Shown here: positions 25,530 to 37,685 of the stretch, piece after piece
Layout: the number at the start of each line of letters is the position of its first letter
How positions within the stretch are numbered: position 1 is the stretch's first letter
Translations under genes and position numbers: made by a program
Notes under the pieces: generated by a model
What the model was told of the DNA's origin: nothing
Database searches by the model: none
The model's input: only the letters and a program-made list of their open reading frames with translations
NCBI RefSeq assembly: GCF_002127325.2
Contig: NC_035435.2
Location: 113,023,235 to 113,087,234 of the forward strand
Source: Helianthus annuus
Taxonomy: Eukaryota; Streptophyta; Magnoliopsida; Asterales; Asteraceae
DNA length: 64,000 nt
Direction: 5' to 3'

Positions 25530-26619
25530 TGTAACACCTCGTGTTACGAAAGTCAAAGTCAAAGTCAAGATTGAAGTTAAAGGAAGAAAAGATTGCTAAT
25601 TGCGATCTGTCACTCCTTGCTCAACTACTGCTTTGACTTCTTTGACTCGTAGTTAATCTATTTATTTTATCGCATTAGTTGTATTATGTGGAATACTTGT
25701 TAATAATCGAGGTTTAATCGATATTTATCGCATGTTTTATCGCTTTATCGCTTATCGCATCGCAATCGCATTCGCAACTCGAATTATGCGTTGTGGATAT
25801 TGTTTTACGTGTGTGTGTGCCTTTTATGTGTTACTTGTGCATGTTTAATTATGTTTATGTTCGTAGTGGATAATCGAAACGCAATCGCAACTCTATCGCA
25901 ATCGAATCGCAAACGCTAAACGCCAGTTAATTATGATGATTGTATGTTAGATATAGCGAGTGATGGATAGGTTTTTTATTATTTAGTACTAGTGCATCGC
26001 AACCTCGCTCGAAACGCGTCGCAACACTCAACACGCGAATCGAAACGATAAAACTCAACACGCCGGACACCGAATCGAGTGGCCACCCGATCGAGTGACC
26101 ATCCGATCGGATTGCCATCCGATCGGATTGCCACCTGATTGAGTTGCCATCCGATCAGTGGCTCATCCGATCCTTTGCACCTTTCCTCTTTTGGAAACCC
26201 TATAAATACCCACCTGTCACATCATTTGTGATGTGACAGCTCTCCACTCGACCCAGCCGCGCTCCAGCCTCCTTTCTCTCGATTTCTCGTGATTCTTGTA
26301 AGTTTTCAACCTAAATCTTGTTCTTCTATGATCTATACGCACTCCTTCATCATTTTCTCTTTTGAATCTCAACTTTTAACCGTGAAATCAACAGATTTGA
26401 GGTGTTCTAGGATGATATCATCATGGAGTTCTTATGAACTTTAAGTATTGGCCTCATTCCACCAAGAACAACTCAGATCTGAAGGATTTCCACATGAATC
26501 AACAACGATTTTTCATAGATCTACACAAATTCATGGTTAAAAGGATTGAAAGATGGTTTTCTAACTTCCTTTCAACTATTTTACACTCAATGCACTCAAA
26601 ACCGATAGAATTGGAGCTT
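25530..26619 (+). repeat. Element C 3' LTR, truncated on the right
   Basis: Starts TGTAACACCTCG after the polypurine tract. It contains many TCGCA and ATCGCA words (25690-25920), several copies of ATCCGATCGGATTGCC-like sequence (26075-26175), a TATA box and then about 380 bp. At 26620 it meets the truncated LTR of element D, with no LTR end in between, so a deletion removed the right part. Confidence 0.8.
26201..26239 (+). promoter_or_regulatory. LTR promoter: TATA box with adjacent perfect hairpin
   Basis: TATAAATA (26201-26208) is followed by a perfect 11-bp inverted repeat, CTGTCACATCA and TGATGTGACAG, separated by TTTG (26214-26239). The expected transcription start, about 30 bp after TATA, falls in the hairpin. 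Confidence 0.65.
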
Positions 26620-27076
26620 ATGACGAAAAACCTACACATGAGGATGACGAATAACCTGCACATGTGAATGATGAAAGACCATGTCTTTCATCATGAGTCT
26701 TTCGTCGGCTGTGGACTTTCGTCGGCTGCCTGTGTTTCGTCGATATGTTTCGTCGCTGCATGATCTTTCGTCGACCATGTTCCTTTATATAGCAGCAGTC
26801 TGAAGACAGTAGACATAAAGAACAAAAACGGGTGACACAGCAGAAGATAGACACATGAGAGAACGGAGAGAGATGACTGAGAAAGTTTGAGTGCATATCT
26901 TATGTAATCGTTGTAAACAAACTTTCGAGTGTTAATACAGTTCAGATTTCAAACGTAGAATCATTGTTTGTTGTTGTGTCTTGATCTCAGTTTGCTTTCC
27001 CGGTTGGATTCCGCACAACCGGGTTTGTTCGTATACAAGGATTAGGCGACTAGATCCTCCGCTAGTTGGACCTACA
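26620..27076 (+). repeat. Element D 5' LTR, first about 265 bp missing
   Basis: Aligns with 52645-53100 to the common end CTAGTTGGACCTACA. The start homologous to 52380-52644 is absent. A GATGAAAGAC-CAT-GTCTTTCATC hairpin occupies 26670-26692. Confidence 0.88.
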
Positions 27077-27078
27077 AG

Positions 27079-27090
27079 TGGTATCAGAGC
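27079..27090 (+). other. Element D primer binding site (initiator tRNA-Met)
   Basis: TGGTATCAGAGC two bases after the LTR end. Confidence 0.88.
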
Positions 27091-27830
27091 CAAGGCTCTC
27101 TTCCTTGTTAAAACCGAGTGTTTTTCTTGTGTTTGAAGTTTGTATTTTCTGGGAAAATCAGTTTATAACTTTGAAAATCTTGCTGTTTTGTTGTTAATTC
27201 TCTCAAAAACCTTGTTAGTTTTCATTTTTACATGTTAAGAAAAGGTTTTTCTTTGAACTTTAGTGCAATATCATTGTTCGAAAATTTTTCCGTTGGCCGG
27301 AATCATCATATATTTCACCGGAGTTCTTGGTGTTCGTCAAGTGTTCATCAGTTTCTTCATAAATTTCTGGGTTTTTTATTTGAGTCTGCTTTGTGGGTTT
27401 GAATGAATTGTTGTTAGTAATTAAAATATTGTTACTGTGTGGTTGGTAAACTAAAGCATGGTCCTTGAAAAGTAAGGTGTGTTTGGAAATTTGGTGTGTT
27501 ACCCATTCTTGTGTCAGAGTTATAAGATTTTGAGATGAGATCTCACCTACTACCTACTTGAACTTAGTCAATGGAAAACTCTAGTTTTTCTTCAAAATTG
27601 GTTTTGACGAAAAACTTATTTTTTCGTCACAATTGGTCTAGACGAAAAACCTTATTTTTTCGTCATTTGGTCATTTACGAAAAAACCCTTTTTTGTCAGT
27701 TAAGGTCTTATGCCAAGAACCAAATCTTTCGTGGGTTTTCACTTCAAACTTTCTAACAGAATCTTTCAAAACTTATTTTAACGGTTTGTTTTAAGTGATT
27801 TAAGCAGGTATTCATTATTATATATTCAAA
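27091..27830 (+). other. Element D 5' leader with two GACGAAA hairpins
   Basis: No gene. Two hairpins lie at 27605-27629 (TGACGAAAAA and TTTTTCGTCA arms) and 27641-27664 (GACGAAAAA and TTTTTCGTC arms). They use the same word that is repeated in the LTR. Confidence 0.7.
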
Positions 27831-30786
27831 ATGAGTTCAAACTGGTGGGATATTCCGTCCAATACGGAGAGCAAGTATAGAAGCAAGGGTTTATCGCCAT
27901 CATGGGCCGAATCTCCCGCACCCGCATCTTCGTCTATTCCATCGCAATGGGCGTTCGTTTCAAATCAAACTCAAAGTATTCAAAGTATACTTTTAAGAGA
28001 AAGTGAAACCGGAAGTCTTAACCGTCCACTGAAGCTAATGCACATGAATGAATATCCTGGATGGGAAGAAAGATTCCATACGTATGTCTTTGGGCAAAAC
28101 ACGGAATTGTGGTTATGTTTTACTACAGATTTCGATCAAGCACTTGATGTTGCCGCTTCAACTGCCGCGACATTTGCAGATCTTACGGAAGATGAGAAAA
28201 AGGCATATGATTTAGAAAAGAAAGCATATTCTATTCTAACTCAAGCGTTGAGAAAGGATATATATCATCAATTTGTCAGCTTCAAGACGTCAAAGCGGTT
28301 ATGGGATGCATTGAAGACGAGAGGTCTAGGAAATGAAGCGACACGCAAATTGCAACATGATCTACTCAAGAAGGAGTTTGATGGCTTCACATGTATGGAA
28401 AGGGAATCTTTGGGAGATTTGACAAGTCGATATTATCACTTGTTGACTGAATTGAATAACTTTGGGGTAGTAGTGACTCCAGAAGAAGTTGTGATCAAGT
28501 TTGCCGACGCATTACCAGCTCAATGGAATGGTTTCTTGGAAATCTTGAAATACAATGGCACGTTGTCTACGACAAACATAAATGATTTCATTCAGCTCTT
28601 GGAGAACAAAGATCAAGAGGAAATCAGGAAGGCCAAAAGGATTCCAGAGCCACAGAATCCTGATATGTATTATGGAAACTGTGGAAGTTCTAGCACTGCT
28701 GCAAGACCTGCTCCACATGCTCAGCTTCAAATGGCCTTTGTATCAAGAGATATGTATGGAAATCCACTGCCAGTTCCGTCAACTCAAACGGCTTTTGTCT
28801 CAAGCACTGACATGTACGGAAATCCACAACCAGAAGTCTCAAAGCAAAGCTATCAATCTACCGGAGCAAGAGATATGTACGGAAATCCATTACCAGTTCC
28901 ACAGCAAGCTAGTTATGGAAGCACTTCATCTGCCGGTCAGCCACCTAATCCAAATACAGTTCGGCTCGACACTTCAAATTTCTTGAAAGTAAGTGTTGAA
29001 GTAGCTAAGGATCATATAGAGCTATTAAACACATTGGTGAGTGCGTATTGTGGATTAATAGCAGGTCAGATTGGAAACATCAATCTGACACAAGAAGATT
29101 ATCAATAGATTGATAAGGAGGAAATGGATATGATGGATATCAAATGGGCTTTTGCTAGTGCGGTTAGGCGAGCTAAAGACTTCATGGAAAGAACTGGTAG
29201 AACCAGCTTGGAAAGCAAGAAAGATACCAAGTATGGGTTCGATAAATAATCAGTCAAGTGCTTCAATTGTGGTGAACGAGGTCACTTCAAGAGAGAATGT
29301 ACAAAGCCAGCTCAACATGGGAACCAGAATCCGTTCAGGAATCAAGGTAATCAAGGCAACTAGCAGTATCAGAATCAAAACAAGAATAACGAGCGTACGT
29401 TGATGCCTGTGAACAATCCAAATCAAGCAGGAGCATCAAATGCTAACCAGGCTCTTGTGGTACAAGTCGATGAAGGTTGCGACTGGTCGATTCAGTTGGG
29501 AAGCGATGTTCAGGATGGAACAGCTTGTTTTGCTGAGGTTGTCAAGGATCTGAAACACGCCAGTGGTGGAGAATCTTCCGCCAGTGGTGGAGAATCATCT
29601 AAAGATGAAGACAGTTCTGGTTACAGTAGAAGCTCAGATGAAGAATCCTCAACTTTAGGCGATGATCATTTGGATGAAACCTCAAGTGTGGCAGTCGATG
29701 CAGATATTGATGAATTGTTGGGAGAAGCTGCAGTAGGGAATCATAGAAGATCAATCTTGGTGGATGAAGCTGCTTATTCTTCTTCTTCTAATCATTCAGC
29801 CTTTATGGCTAATGTGGGCGGTTCATCAAACCAGGTATGTGTCGATGATCCAACTTCTGATAAATGTGATAAATGTGTTAACTTAGGTGATAAATTGTCG
29901 GACTTGCAAAACAAATATGATGATTTGCAAAGCAAGTATGACATGACATATATCCACAATCAAAAGTTGATAGTGGATCTTTCGAAATGCAAAGACGCTA
30001 ACATGTTTTATGAAAACCATGAAAAAGAGTTTAAAACGGTGATTGAAAATTTAAGAAAAGATAAAACCGAGCTAACAAAAATGGTTTCAAGAAAACAAAC
30101 TGACATAAACTGTTATCTCAATCATCTCGAGGTCATGCAAAAAGAGTTAGCCTGTGTAAAGTGTGAAAGTGAGGCGATCCGGCTTAAGCTAGATAGTTAT
30201 TCAAACTCTAGGTATGTGCTGGATCACATCATTGACATACAGAAAGAGAAAAAGGATGTCACGTGCATTGGATATAAAAAATGTCCACCACCTGTTAGAC
30301 AAAATTATGACGCAATGCCTGATGAAGAGAATAGAACTTATTTTGAGCAATCTGTTCCTTTAGACATTGAAGAATTTGCAACCGGACTTGGATACAAAAA
30401 TGAAGTATCATCAGATTCGGATGTTTCAACAGTTACAAGTGTGTCAACTGCTGAACAAAATCAGGATCCTCCGGTCATTGTTGAGGATGCTGATTCTTTA
30501 GATGATGAATCTGATGAAACTGACTCAGCACAGTCTGATGCGGTAATCAAAGAAGAGGACATACCTCTCGAGAATCATATTCTATGTGATCCTCCTGTGA
30601 AACCTACTAAGACTGTTCTAGTCGAGTCCACGTCTGCAAAAGAGTCTGAGAGTGTGAATTTGTTGTACACTCTTGTTGGTGATGATAAAATCTATTCTGA
30701 CAAAGATTTTCCGATTAAGAATGTAAATCAATCTTTAATCAGTAAAGTTTTTGAAGATTCGACAAGTAGGTTTTTAGGAAAGTCGG
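27831..30786 (+). pseudogene. Element D gag (Sirevirus), three nonsense codons, cut by element F
   Basis: One frame from ATG 27831 (MSSNWWDIPSNTESKYRSKG) to 30786. Residues about 60-260 are the copia capsid-type domain (YPGWEERFHTYVFGQN, LWDALKTRGLGNEATRKLQHD). Three DMYGNP repeats follow at about residues 305-355. In-frame stops are TAG 29106, TAA 29247 and TAG 29361; the latter two flank the CCHC knuckle (CFNCGERGHFKREC). Beyond them is an acidic Ser/Glu-rich stretch and a coiled-coil-like segment (LGDKLSDLQNKYDDLQSKYD). Element F enters after FLGKS. The structural protein is no longer translatable past codon 425. Confidence 0.88.
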
Positions 30787-32483
30787 TGTTAGATCCGCAT
30801 TTTCCTACTTTATAAAATTACTTACTAATGTAATTTAACAGACATCAAAATATAAAACTTGTTACATAACAAAAATTTTACAAAAATTGGGCATGACCCG
30901 TTCGAAACGCGAACAAGCCCCCTGTTTTATACTTGATACACCAAGTAACCTTCTACGAACCGTTGGACATAAAAACTACCAAAAACAAAGACAACAAGTT
31001 TTACACATGTACGTCTACTAATTAACTTAGACAAAATAACAAGTCATGGACCAAAAGATGCGGATGAGCTAGCGGAAGCGTTCGGTATAACAAGACGTAA
31101 ACATGTGCTCGCTCCAAGCTCCAGACCGCCTAAAGTGAGGATTTACCTACATTCAACAACAAGGTTTTAAAAATTAGTCATTATACTTGTTAAACTACTA
31201 CTCCTTCGTTTTAGTTCTATCCGTACGTGAGCTTTTATCTTTCTTACGCATTCGACTACCCAATACTTGGGTTTAGCATAAACACTCTCGATGAGAGTTA
31301 AGCATACATATCCAACTCGTTTAATCGGGTTATTAGCTTTCGACATTACTTTTCCTTTTTATCCGCATGACGGATTAAGCTTCTAACATTTATCATAGCA
31401 TTCAAAACCAACCGTTCAAAACGGATGGAAGCTTATTCTTGATCGACTTGTTCACTAGAACCGGTCGACTTGCATAGCTTAATATAACATTCATAACAAC
31501 CAAATCCGCAAGGGATTTGCTAGTTACTTACTAATCACCATAACATTTTGACAATAGTTAATTAAGATGTTATAACAAAATTCTAAGTAAGGTTTATTTG
31601 TATGTAACGAACATACCTCGGTCTTGTAATCCTTCCGATTTCTTAGAATTCGAACTTTCTTCCTTCACACCTAGATCAACATATTCATTCATTCGTTTAG
31701 TACTCTAACTTTCATTCCATCACATTTCAATTTACACATAATTACTCTTTCAAGCATTTCATCAAACACCTAGTGGGCGTTACATTAATAAAGTATAGTG
31801 TACAAGCATCCAAAGCACGATTTGCTAATTCATCCTATATATGTCATCATTACTCAATCTAATTCTTACAATTCCTTTAATCAATATCAATTTATCTAGC
31901 ATTCGGATACTACAAACTAAATTACATGCCAAATTACATATATTCATCATTCCTATAATCTTCATATTCATAACACAAACTTCACATAGTGGGTTTTCAC
32001 TACATTCTTTCATGCAACCTAAAATCACACATGATTCTTGTCCTAGGAAGCATTTCTAACTCAGATTTCCCACAATAGATACAAGAAATAGAATTTGGGT
32101 TTAAACCCTTACTCTAGAATTCATCTTTTCAAAAATTAAACTTACCACTTCAGTATGTATGCATAGATAATCGATAAACTTGAGACATGCAACTGATTTA
32201 GACTTGAATTTCTTGATTAATTGAGTAGATTAGCATGAACAAGGGTTTTCACCCTTGTTTTTCGATCGCACCCAGGCACGCACACAGGAGTGTGTTTGTG
32301 GGTTTACCACTATAAAACCTTAATTATTAAAATCTTACACATTAACCCCTTCTAAATTGATAAGTATTTAATTTAAGCATTACTTCAAATTTTTAACTTA
32401 TTTCTTATCATAACCCATTAACTAGGTTACTTTTTGTTCATTTTCATTTACTTTAATTAAATACCGGTTTTTGGTGCGTTACA
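30787..32483 (-). repeat. Element F1 3' LTR (1697 bp)
   Basis: On the minus strand it starts TGTAACGCACC and ends GGATCTAACA. Nearly identical to 37686-39383. The polypurine tract (about 32486-32505, read TTTTAAGGGGGG on the minus strand) lies between it and pol. It cuts element D gag at 30786. Confidence 0.92.
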
Positions 32484-32539
32484 AGTCTACCCCCCTTAAA
32501 AGAGGTTTCGTCCCCGAAACCTAGGCACATAACAAATTT

Positions 32540-35500
32540 TTAAGTGCACATACCAAACAGGAATGGATAGTGCTCCCTCATCTCATCTTCCGCTTCCCAT
32601 GTGAGTTCCGACCCCTTTCGGTGTTGCCATTGAACCAACACTTGTTTAACGGCTTTGTTGCGGAGATTCTTCACCTTAACGTCCTTAATGGCTATGGGTC
32701 TTTCGACATAATTTAACCCCTCTTTCAACTCGATGTCATCGAGAGGTACTAATGCTGTTTCGTCCGCAATACACCTCCTCAACTGCGACACGTGGAAGGT
32801 ATTATGAATCCCGTCTAGAGTAGGCGGTAATTCTAATCGATATGCGACCCTTCCAACTCGAGCCAAGACTTTGAATGGTCCAATATATCGAGGACCTAAT
32901 TTGCCCCGCTTGCGAAAACGGATTATACCCTTCCATGGGGACACTTTCAACAGAACGAAATCTCCGACTTGAAATTCAATGGGTCGCCTTTTCTTGCTTG
33001 CGTAAGCTTTTTGCCGATGTTGGGCCGCTTTCAGTCGAGCTCTTACCAATTTTATCTTTTCATTTGTTACTGCTATTAGATCACTTGGCGCAAGCTCTCT
33101 TTGCCCCACTTCACCCCAACATACGGGAGTTCTACATTTTCTTCCGTACAGGAGTTCATAAGGAGCCATTTTAATGCCACTATGGTAACTATTATTATAA
33201 GAGAATTCCACTAGGGGTAGATGGTCAGCCCAGCTTCCCCCAAAGTCTAATGCGCACGCTCTCAGCATATCGATAAGCGTTTGAATGGTCCTTTCTGACT
33301 GGCCGTCAGTCTGAGGGTGGTAGGCGGTGCTTATGTGTAACCTCGTGCCCACACTCTCGTGAAACTTTTGCCAGTAACGGGAGGTAAATCTGGTATCCCG
33401 GTCCGAGACGATTGACACAGGCACCCCGTGTCGAGATATGATCTCATTCATATATATTTCTGCCATTACCTCGGAGGTGTAAGCCTCTTTGATAGGTAGA
33501 AAATGAGCGCTTTTCGTAAGCTGATCTACGATTACCCATATTGTATCGTGCCCCTTTTTCGTTCTAGGGAGCTTGGTTACCAAATCCATTGTTAGTTCCT
33601 CCCACTTCCATACCGGGATCTCTAAAGGTTGCAACTCCCCGTATGGTCTTTGGTGCTCTGCTTTCACCTGGGAACATGTTAAGCATTTCGCGACATATTT
33701 AACGATATCACGTTTCATGCCCGGCCACCAATAACTGGTCTTCAAATCCTGATACATCTTCGTAGCCCCGGGGTGAACCGAATATCGTGACTTATGAGCT
33801 TCTTCAAGTAACGCAGTCTTGACCTCGCAGAAACGAGGTATCCAAATTCGGCCAAATCTCGTTTTGAGTCGGATCGAATTTTCTTCTAGCTTATCGGTTA
33901 CACCTTTCAATCTTTCTTTCTTTACATCTTCCACTGCGAGTGATTTTATCTGGGAATCACGTATCGTCTCGAGTAATAGTGGCGTAACTATCATCTTCAT
34001 GGATTTTACTCGAATGGGAGACGGATATTCCTTTCGGCTTAATGCGTCGGCTACTACATTCGCTTTTCCCGGGTGATAAAGGATATCACAATCGTAATCT
34101 TTGATAAGTTCTAACCACCTCCGTTGCCTCATATTCAAGTCTTTCTGCTCAAAGAAATATTTAAGGCTTTTATGATCCGAATAAATTGTGCACTTCACGC
34201 CATATAGATAATGCCTCCAAATTTTTAAGGCAAATACTACCGCTGCCAATTCCAAATCGTGTGTTGGGTAGTTTACCTCATGCAGCTTCAATTGTCGTGA
34301 AGCATAAGCGATAACCTTTCCCTTTTGCATCAATACGCAACCTAAACCCTGGTGTGACGCGTCTGAATAGACCACCAGGTCTTCAGTCCCATCCGGTAAT
34401 GTCAAGACCGGTGGACATGATAACTTCTCTTTTAATACTCGAAAGGCTTCCTCCTGTTCTTTACCCCACACAAACTTCTCTTTCTTCCTTGTCAGCTTTG
34501 TTAAGGGCAAAGCTATCTTCGAAAAATCCTGTATGAACCTTCTGTAATATCCCGCGAGGCCTAGAAAACTTCTTATTTCAGTCGGGTTCTTCGGAGGAAC
34601 CCATTTCATTACATCATCGATCTTTGATGGATCTACTAAGACACCCTTCGAATTGATCACATGACCCAGAAACTGCACCTCTCTGAGCCAAAAGGCGCAT
34701 TTTGAAAATTTCGCGTAAAGTTTCTCTTTACGGAGAACTTCAAGTACTTCACGCAAGTGTCTTGCATGTTCGGCCTTGCTTCGCGAGTAGATTAGAATAT
34801 CATCTATGAACACGATCACAGATTTATCTAACATGGGGCGACATACCCGGTTCATAAGATCCATAAACGCAGCCGGCGCATTCGTCAATCCGAAAGACAT
34901 GACTAAAAATTCATAATGCCCATAACGGGTTCTGAACGCGGTTTTCGGAATATCTTCTTCCCGTACTCTAACTTGATGGTACCCCGAACGCAAATCTATC
35001 TTGGAGAACCAACTCGCCCCTCGCAATTGATCAAAAAGATCGTCAATTCTTGGTAAAGGGTAGCGGTTCTTGATAGTTAGCTTGTTTAATTCTCTGTAGT
35101 CAATGCACATGCGCATTGTCCCGTCTTTCTTCTTAACAAATAAGACGGGCGCTCCCCAAGGTGACACACTCGGACGTATAAAGCCCTTGTCTAACAAGTC
35201 TTGTAATTGTGTCATTAGCTCCCGCATTTCGGTGGGAGCCAATCTATAAGGAGCCTTCGCAACTGGCTTCGCAACCGGATTCAGTTCGATGCGAAACTCT
35301 ATTTCTCTTTCGGGGGGAAGTCCCGGTAATTCATCCGGAAATACATCCGGAAATTCATTCACAATCTCTACGTCTTCAAGCTTCGGGAAATCTCGTTGAG
35401 CATCTACCACGTAAGCTAGGTATGCCCTACCCCCGTTAAGTGTATACTTAGCGGCTTGAACGAGGGTACAAAGTTTCGCTTCTATCCTTCTCTCTCCTTG

Positions 35501-36994
35501 TATAGTTATTCGTTTTCCACTTGGAGATTGGACATGTACTGTTTTGGTTTCACAATTAATTCCCGCTTGGTGTCGGGTCATCCAATCCATACCCACTATC
35601 ATTTTGAATTCCCCCAAAACCATAGGTATAAGGTCGATATCAAATTCTTCATCTTCTATGGTAAATTTGCAATTTTTACAAATCTCGTGTAACATATAAA
35701 TCTTACTATCGGCTATTTCTACTTCTAGAGGCATCGGCATTCTTTCGATCTTAAATGAAGGATGTTGTATGATTTCATTTGAAATAAACGACATAGTGGC
35801 TCTGGTATCAAACAAAACAGAAACTGGTATGGAGTTTAATAGAAAGATACCTGAAACCACATTCGGGTGAGACTTAGCTTCTTCGGAGGTGATTTGGAAC
35901 ATCCTCCCTTTCGCTTTAGAGCTTTCTTCGTTCTTTCCTTCCTTCTTTGATCCTTGTTGGAGTTTTGGACACTCCGATTTAACATGCCCCTTTTCGAAAC
36001 AATTGAAACAAGTCTTCACGTTATTTGGGCATTGATAGGAGGAATGTCCCTCCTTACCACATTTGTAGCACCCCTTCTTGCCTAACAGACACTCCCCAGT
36101 GTGAAGCTTTCCACAAGTCTTACAAGGAGTGATACCACCTTTCGACTTATCTTTCCTTCCTTGCTCTAGATACTTCCCCTTTTTGGATGGACTCGAACTT
36201 GCACCTTTCTCGCTTGATCTCTTTTCCCCACGTTCTTCTTGCCTCTTAATCTCGATTTCTCTATCCCTTGCCAGATTGATGAGCTCATCAAGGGTATCAC
36301 ATTTCGAAGGAGTAATGAACTCCCTAAATTCCGCCTTTAACACCCCGTAGAAACGATTGATCTTCATCCTTTCAGTCTTCACAAAATCCCCACAGAACTT
36401 CATTTTATCCATGAAAGTATTTGATATTTCATTTATCGACTCGTTTTTCTGTCGGAGGCGCAAGAAATCTTCCTGAATCTTATCAATAGCCGACTGAGGG
36501 CAATGGTATCTCATAAAGGGTTCCTTAAATTCTTGCCAAGTCATCACTTGGAGTCTATCCTCCCCTATTTCTTTACTGTGTGCGTCCCACCAATCCTTCG
36601 CTTGAAGAGTGAGTTGGCCAGTAGCGAACATCACCTTATCTTCGTTATCACAACGACTTCAGATAAATACTGCTTCTATATTTGACACCCATCTTTGGCA
36701 TGCGATCGGGTCGATTTTACCATCGTACGTCGCGGGATTGCACGCCATAAAGTCTTTATACGTGCACCGTCGTTCTTTGCTTTTGTTTTTAGATCCCTCT
36801 ATCCATTCTTTCAGTTCTTCAATCTTACTAGTTATCATGGCATCCACAACTCCCAACACCCGGCTTTCTACTTCTTGAGCTAATCGTGGAATATTAGCTT
36901 GCATAACCCCTTCTGCCACTTCCGTGACTTTATTGTACATTGCTTCTTGACGAGTGGTATCGTCGTCATCATTAGCGTTTCTTGCATCAACCAT
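32540..36994 (-). pseudogene. Element F1 gag-pol polyprotein, one nonsense codon
   Basis: Starts at 36994 (MVDARNANDDDDTTRQ) and runs in one frame of about 1484 codons to 32540, broken only by TGA at 36659-36661 (CGA to TGA would explain it). Order: capsid domain, knuckles ([40 protein letters not shown]), protease, RT (FIDD), RNase H ([11 protein letters not shown]), integrase (HHCC, then MDLVT, SDRDTRF, GQSERT) and a chromo-like tail ([17 protein letters not shown]). The protease motif reads FDTRATMSF where FDTGA is expected, so the catalytic triplet is altered. RT has VMSFGL instead of VMPFGL, and integrase has [10 protein letters not shown] where [10 protein letters not shown] is usual. 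All three changes are also in F2. Otherwise remarkably open, so recent. Confidence 0.93.
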
Positions 36995-37685
36995 CTACAC
37001 AATATCATGCTTTTATTTAATGCAATTCACAACTTTTAGTATATCCTTATTCTTTAATCAGCATTTACTTAATCCCTATTGTGTCATTCGGTTCATCACT
37101 TATGATTCTTACAATTTATTCTTGTTGTAATCACTAACTGATATTACATACACCTATTAACCCTTTTACGGCCTTCATATAATCATGAAATAAGTTTTCG
37201 GACAACCCAGAAACACAAAAGGTGAAAACAAAAGAAATCAGCAAGTTGATCTTTGCGTAAGCCGTCGGCGACGGCTAGTATCCCGTCGGCGACGGGCTCT
37301 TAATAGTGGCCGTCGGACAGTTTACCCGTCGACAGTAGGTTAGGGCGTCGGACGAGAGGATGCCGTCGGCGACGGGGGTTAACCCGTCAGCGACGGGCTT
37401 CCGTTTTGCAGAAACGCTGCAGGTCCATTTTTAAGCATTCTCATTCGATTCTTTCCATTCCGTTTAGGTTCTACAGCTCCTGAACTTATCATTTGACCTT
37501 CTCATATATCTTTTTAATTATTTCCATCAAACTCATAAAAAAAACACACTTGCAACTTATTTATAACTTTAAAGTTACCTCTTGGGCGATCTTGGAGCGA
37601 GCACTCTTTCGAACGAGCCATCGGTTTGAGTTCAAGCACCGCGTTTAACGCTCGAATACCTCAAACCTTGGCTCTGATACCAACT
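36995..37685 (-). other. Element F1 5' leader with primer binding site and CCGTC hairpins
   Basis: The primer binding site is 37671-37682 (TGGTATCAGAGC on the minus strand). At 37261-37399 there are about six hairpin-like units, including GCCGTC-GGC-GACGGC (37261-37275), CCCGTC-GGC-GACGGG (37282-37296) and CCCGTC-AGC-GACGGG (37383-37397). No gene. Confidence 0.82.

Noticed and set aside
26226..26239. LTR end (TGTGACA) at 26232-26238
   Set aside because: It is one arm of a hairpin directly after a TATA box, and no primer binding site follows.
31825..32059. Short ORFs on both strands within F LTRs, repeated at 38724-38958
   Set aside because: Both copies lie in the LTR and have no similarity to known proteins; repetition reflects LTR duplication.
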